NCBI RefSeq assembly: GCF_030123105.1
Contig: NZ_CP126095.1
Span: 2,914,001-2,978,000, forward strand
DNA: 64,000 nucleotides
Direction of reading: 5' to 3'
DNA from: Paenibacillus sp. G2S3
GTDB taxonomy: Bacteria > Bacillota > Bacilli > Paenibacillales > Paenibacillaceae
The notes beneath the pieces are model-generated. The model saw only the letters and a list, made by a program, of their open reading frames with translations. It was not told the DNA's origin and made no database searches. Below are positions 60,521-64,000 of this stretch, piece by piece (within the stretch, counting starts at the first letter, position 1; each line of letters opens with the position of its first letter). The translations under genes were made by a program, and so were the position numbers.

Positions 60521-60562
60521 TTTACATCAATATTATATTAGTGTACTATTCAACTATAACAC
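60521..60562 (+). promoter_or_regulatory. Promoter and possible GntR operator of the ABC operon
   Basis: TTTACA (60521-60526) and TACTAT (60544-60549) are 17 bases apart. GTGTACTAT and TATAACAC (60541-60562) form an imperfect inverted repeat over the -10, a likely place for the YtrA-type GntR repressor encoded in the same operon. Confidence 0.5.
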
Positions 60563-60615
60563 CGACACAATAAAATGAACTCATCAATAATAACAAGATG
60601 GCAGGGAGGATTATC

Positions 60616-61572
60616 ATGAATCAGGGAAGTGACGAACGCATGCAAGATTCAATCGTGCTGCAAATGAATGGGGTAAGCAAGATCATTAAAGGGAAATCCA
60701 TTGTGGATAAACTGACATTTGATATTCGTAAGGGAGAAATTGTTGGGCTATTGGGACCAAATGGTGCTGGGAAGACAACAACGATCCGGATGATGACGGG
60801 GCTAATACGGATGAGTGAAGGCGATGTGATTGTTCAAGGTCACAGTGTTAAGAATGATTTTAATAAAGCTATTGGACATATTGGTGCGATTATTGAAAAT
60901 CCAGAGTTCTATCCGTATATGACAGGGCTTGATAATCTAAAGCAATATCAGAGAATGACAGATAATATTGAGGCCGGTAGAATTGAAGAGGTTGTGGAAT
61001 TGGTAGGGCTTCAGGAAGCAATGAATAAGAAAGTGAAGGCCTATTCGCTGGGTATGCGTCAACGTCTTGGGATTGCTCAGGCATTATTGAACCGACCAAA
61101 GTTATTGATTCTAGATGAACCTACGAACGGTCTTGACCCAGCAGGAATACGAGAAATGCGTGATTATATGCGTAGGATTGCAGAATTTGAAGGGATTTCT
61201 ATTCTAATCTCCAGCCACTTACTGACTGAAATTGAGCAAATATGCCATCGCGCCATCGTGATTCAGAACGGTAAGCTGGTGACCGTTACAGCGATTGGTG
61301 GGGAGCAGGAAGCAACTTCAGAAGTGAAGCTGACGATTCGTGTAGGCTCAGTAGAATCAGCAATTAACCTCTTGGAAGGGTTAGAATACGCAGAGTTATT
61401 GTCTATGGATAGTGCTCGTTCTGAGGTGACGGTAAGTCTGCATGACAGTAGAGTGCCGGAGCTAGTGGCGACATTTAGTAATAAAGGGGTAGGTATTTTC
61501 CGGATTGCAGAGAATAAACAAAGCCTAGAGGAAGATTTCTTGAAATGGACAGGAGGTAATCGCATTGCGTAG
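60616..61572 (+). CDS. ABC transporter ATP-binding protein, BcrA-like
   Basis: 318 residues from ATG 60616 (GGGAGGATTATC upstream; the frame opens at 60598). Walker A GPNGAGKTTT, Q-loop IIENPE, signature YSLGMRQRLG, Walker B LLILDEPTNGLD and the SSHLLTE switch are complete. The SLGMRQRLGIAQAL form is that of bacitracin/lantibiotic self-protection exporters. The last 80 residues form a small extra domain. It pairs with the next permease. Confidence 0.94.
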   Translation: MNQGSDERMQDSIVLQMNGVSKIIKGKSIVDKLTFDIRKGEIVGLLGPNGAGKTTTIRMMTGLIRMSEGDVIVQGHSVKNDFNKAIGHIGAIIENPEFYPYMTGLDNLKQYQRMTDNIEAGRIEEVVELVGLQEAMNKKVKAYSLGMRQRLGIAQALLNRPKLLILDEPTNGLDPAGIREMRDYMRRIAEFEGISILISSHLLTEIEQICHRAIVIQNGKLVTVTAIGGEQEATSEVKLTIRVGSVESAINLLEGLEYAELLSMDSARSEVTVSLHDSRVPELVATFSNKGVGIFRIAENKQSLEEDFLKWTGGNRIA

Positions 61573-62311
61573 CTTTAATAATTTGGTGGTTAATGAATGG
61601 CTCAAGCTCTCGAAGAAACGTACGTTTTTCGTACCCTATTTAATTTTAATCTTGTTATCCCTACTGATAGGGTACATTGTGCATTCCGTGTCTCCAGACA
61701 TGTTTGGATCAGCATATGAGTTCTCATCGGTAATGTTGCTTTCTCAAGGGATTGGTCAAGTTATTACTATTCTTGCAATTATCGGAACAGCGGGTATTGT
61801 CTCAAAAGAATATAGTCAGGGCACCATCAAATTCCTTCTAATCCGTGCGAGAAGCCGTACAGCAATACTTGCGTCCAAATATGCTGTTGTGTTGATTTAT
61901 GCATTCTCAGTGGCAGTTGTCGGCATGTTGGCGGTTTTTGCATCAGGAGCTGTATGGTTTGGCTTGAGTGGTGGTGAGGCTGGTGTTCGTGAGATGTTAA
62001 CCAGTATAATGTATAACTCTGTTAGTACAGTTGTATATTCAACACTTGCTTTTATGATTGGAATATTGACGACTTCAACGGGCGTAACCATAGGGGTTAC
62101 TATGTTTATGCTGATGATAGACAAATTGGTTATTTTTCGTGAATTTTATAAATATGTATTATTCCCAAACCTAAATTTAGCTGCTTATGAAGGTGGAGGA
62201 GCACCTATGCCTGGAATGACGCTCACCTTTTCCATTGTAATGCTAGTCTTATACTCAGTTGTCTTTCTACTTATAGGCTTTTCCGTCTTTAGACGAAGGG
62301 ATGTTGCTTAA
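61565..62311 (+). CDS. ABC-2 type permease, BcrB-like
   Basis: 248 residues, six membrane helices; VVNEWLKLSKKRTFFVPYLILILLS at the start and GIVSKEYSQGTIKFLLIRARSRT (ABC-2 contact region) are typical of peptide-antibiotic exporters. TTG start overlaps the ATPase gene by eight bases, with GGAGGTAATC upstream. Confidence 0.93.
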   Translation: MRSFNNLVVNEWLKLSKKRTFFVPYLILILLSLLIGYIVHSVSPDMFGSAYEFSSVMLLSQGIGQVITILAIIGTAGIVSKEYSQGTIKFLLIRARSRTAILASKYAVVLIYAFSVAVVGMLAVFASGAVWFGLSGGEAGVREMLTSIMYNSVSTVVYSTLAFMIGILTTSTGVTIGVTMFMLMIDKLVIFREFYKYVLFPNLNLAAYEGGGAPMPGMTLTFSIVMLVLYSVVFLLIGFSVFRRRDVA

Positions 62312-62313
62312 TC

Positions 62314-62688
62314 ATGACAATCGAATTCGATAACAACCTGCCGATTTATATTCAGATTATGAACTACATCAAAGGAGAAATCGTCACAGGTAAGCTAAAA
62401 CCAGGAGATAAAATCCTCTCGGTGCGAGAGCTTGCCAGTGAACTGCAGATTAATCCGAATACGGTACAAAGAACCTTTCAAGAACTGGAGCGTGAAGAAA
62501 TCGTGGAGACCCGGCGTGGAATGGGAAGATACGTTACTAGTAATGAAGATACTATTTTGACCATTAAAAAAGAAATGGCAAAAGATGTGCTGGATCGTTT
62601 CATTCGTGGTATGCAGGATCTTGGTTTTCAAGGTGAAGATATTTTAGCGGCAGTAGCAGAGAATATCCGAAACAAGGATGGAGAATAG
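62314..62688 (+). CDS. GntR family regulator, YtrA type
   Basis: 124 residues. The GntR winged helix (YIQIMNYIKGEIVTGKLKPGDKILSVRELASELQINPNTVQRTFQELEREEIV) is followed by only a short helical tail, as in the YtrA subfamily. Such proteins repress neighbouring ABC transporter genes and are released under cell-wall antibiotic stress. It lies two bases after the permease and overlaps the next frame. Its position in the middle rather than at the head of the operon is less usual. Confidence 0.92.
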   Translation: MTIEFDNNLPIYIQIMNYIKGEIVTGKLKPGDKILSVRELASELQINPNTVQRTFQELEREEIVETRRGMGRYVTSNEDTILTIKKEMAKDVLDRFIRGMQDLGFQGEDILAAVAENIRNKDGE

Positions 62689-62701
62689 GGGGATAAGCAA
62701 G

Positions 62702-63403
62702 TTGGAAAATATACTTGAGATTCATGACGTTACAAAAAAATATAGATCCAAGCACGCCCTCCGTGGAGTATCCTTTAATCTGAGTGCGGGTAAAATCACG
62801 GGACTGCTGGGCAGTAATGGCAGCGGTAAAAGTACACTTATGAAAATCATCGCCGGTCTGACACAGCCTACTTCCGGTCGTGTATCCATTATTGGAGGGT
62901 CCGTAGGTATAGATAGTAAAGCGGTGGTGTCATTTATGCCGGATAAGCCGCTTACAGAATCCTGGATGAATGTTACCGATGCTCTAAAGTTCCAAAGTGA
63001 TTTCTATCCGGATTTTGATCAGACTAAGGCCTCGCGAATGTTGGAGTTTATGAAGCTAAGATCGCAAGATAAGGTAAAGGATCTATCCAAAGGGATGAAT
63101 GAACGTTTACAGCTTACACTTGCCTTATCACGCCGAGCTAGCCTTTATTTGCTTGATGAACCCATCGGTGGTGTAGATCCAGTAGCTAGAACCAAAATTC
63201 TTAACGCGTTAGTAGAGTTTTATGAAGAGGACAGCACCATTCTCTTATCGACCCATTTAGTATCGGATATTGAGCGGATCTTTGATGATGTGATTTTTAT
63301 AAAAGAGGGAGAAATTGTGATGCATACGGCGGTAGAGGATATCCGGCTGCGCCATGGCAAAAGCATAGACGAAATGTTCAGAGAGGTGTACGCAGAATGC
63401 TAA
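62702..63403 (+). CDS. ABC transporter ATP-binding protein
   Basis: 233 residues from TTG 62702 (AGGGGGAT upstream; the frame opens at 62678). Walker A GSNGSGKST, signature LSKGMNERLQ, Walker B LYLLDEPIGGVDP, switch STHLVSD. The GGVDP and short length match YtrB/YhcH-type ATPases that accompany GntR regulators. Its stop overlaps the next permease start by seven bases. Confidence 0.93.
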   Translation: MENILEIHDVTKKYRSKHALRGVSFNLSAGKITGLLGSNGSGKSTLMKIIAGLTQPTSGRVSIIGGSVGIDSKAVVSFMPDKPLTESWMNVTDALKFQSDFYPDFDQTKASRMLEFMKLRSQDKVKDLSKGMNERLQLTLALSRRASLYLLDEPIGGVDPVARTKILNALVEFYEEDSTILLSTHLVSDIERIFDDVIFIKEGEIVMHTAVEDIRLRHGKSIDEMFREVYAEC

Positions 63404-64000
63404 AGCTAGTGAAATATGATTTTAGACGAGATAGGGATAAGTTTCTCGCTGTTTTTGTAATCACCATTCTTGTGCAGTTTGTGATAGGATTTACTGTTCA
63501 TTCAGATCAAGACATGTTCATGATGAACATCACTTCCTATGCCGTAGCAGGTGTAGTGCTTCTCTTTTTTAGTCTGCGCACCTTCGGTCAGAACCTGAGA
63601 TTATTCAATCGGAGGCTTGTGCCAGTACCAGTCCTGTATACCGTTCTCTCACCGGTAATGCTGTTTTTAGGGTCGTTACTCGGTTTATTTCTAGTCGCTT
63701 ATATTCATTTAGCAGTCGATATTATGATGTTTTCAACTTCGTTTTTACCGGAAAAATTTTGGCTGATTTCTGCATATACAGTGCTAATAGTCTTTTGGGC
63801 TTCCGCCTACTCTATGTTGCTCGTGATGTTCTCCATGACTGTTGCAATGAGTGTGAGAGTGAAAGGAAGAGTATGGATTGGAATAGCCGTTTTTTTTGTA
63901 ATACAGTATATAATTTCTTTATTAGAAACATCGATGTTCGATCATAAAAATGTCACTTTGGAAAGAGCTTTTCGATTTGAAGTGACGGATGAGGCCGCTA
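63397..64000 (+). CDS. ABC permease-like membrane protein (3' end outside window)
   Basis: The frame from ATG 63397 stays open to the last base (201 codons). It begins MLKLVKYDFRRDRDKF and shows about six hydrophobic segments, with a basic loop SLRTFGQNLRLFNRRLVPVP. This is the pattern of permeases paired with YtrB-type ATPases. It overlaps the ATPase stop and is the fifth gene of the operon. Confidence 0.85.
   Translation, partial: MLKLVKYDFRRDRDKFLAVFVITILVQFVIGFTVHSDQDMFMMNITSYAVAGVVLLFFSLRTFGQNLRLFNRRLVPVPVLYTVLSPVMLFLGSLLGLFLVAYIHLAVDIMMFSTSFLPEKFWLISAYTVLIVFWASAYSMLLVMFSMTVAMSVRVKGRVWIGIAVFFVIQYIISLLETSMFDHKNVTLERAFRFEVTDEAA

Overview
The window looks like a chromosomal segment of a spore-former of the Paenibacillus type. 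Supporting signs are moderate G+C, strong AGGAGG-like ribosome binding sites, frequent GTG/TTG starts, BlaI/M56, PadR-DUF1048-ABC and YtrA-type GntR-ABC modules, a TelA operon, and intergenic hairpin repeats. This is inferred from gene content; there is no rRNA or other phylogenetic marker here. No tRNA, rRNA or CRISPR array was seen.

Layout. 0-3.3 kb: the end of a sugar ABC transporter and nanA-nanE-nanK (sialic acid/ManNAc use). 3.3-7.6 kb: an APH-GNAT fusion behind a structured leader, a palindrome cluster, a RimJ-type acetyltransferase, an exported stalk-domain protein and a small zinc ribbon. 7.7-11.3 kb: a divergent PurA paralogue facing a LysR regulator, then a membrane-anchored molybdopterin oxidoreductase. 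11.5-15.1 kb: a three-gene envelope/TelA operon. 15.2-22.3 kb: sensor-domain membrane protein, tyrosine phosphatase, DUF2785-like protein, SDR facing HxlR, and a first BlaI/M56 pair. 22.35-22.82 kb: tandem repeat array 1. 23.0-28.0 kb: a gene remnant, then a Fur-controlled siderophore uptake operon with two esterases and no ATPase. 28.1-29.0 kb: ArsR/SRPBCC. 29.2-35.9 kb: a Usp-like protein and an Mrp Na+/H+ antiporter operon with a fused MrpA-MrpB. 36.0-37.9 kb: a group II (class C-like) intron placed right behind the Mrp terminator. 37.9-45.1 kb: PilZ protein, TetR facing an MFS pump, HpaB-type monooxygenase, second BlaI/M56 pair. 45.3-49.6 kb: PadR-DUF1048-ABC operon, attenuator-like leader, MFS transporter, small coiled-coil protein. 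49.6-55.4 kb: lone SecA2 and a two-component system with an exported protein. 55.4-58.6 kb: rhodanese remnants, a small gene, a nuclease-like/HTH protein, and tandem repeat array 2. 58.6-64 kb: rhodanese, two beta/gamma-crystallin-like paralogues, and an ABC-ABC-GntR operon running off the edge.

The most unusual signal is one 51-52-bp minisatellite present as two arrays (about 9 and 19 units) in opposite orientation 35 kb apart. Each unit can fold into a TGTATGCG/CGCATACA hairpin. A second hairpin cluster with similar spacing (5.0-5.2 kb) and a dispersed three-stem palindrome (7.66 and 23.0 kb) suggest several families of structured intergenic repeats. Several transport or defence genes sit behind visible operators or leader hairpins, so much of the segment appears to be stress- and nutrient-responsive accessory DNA.
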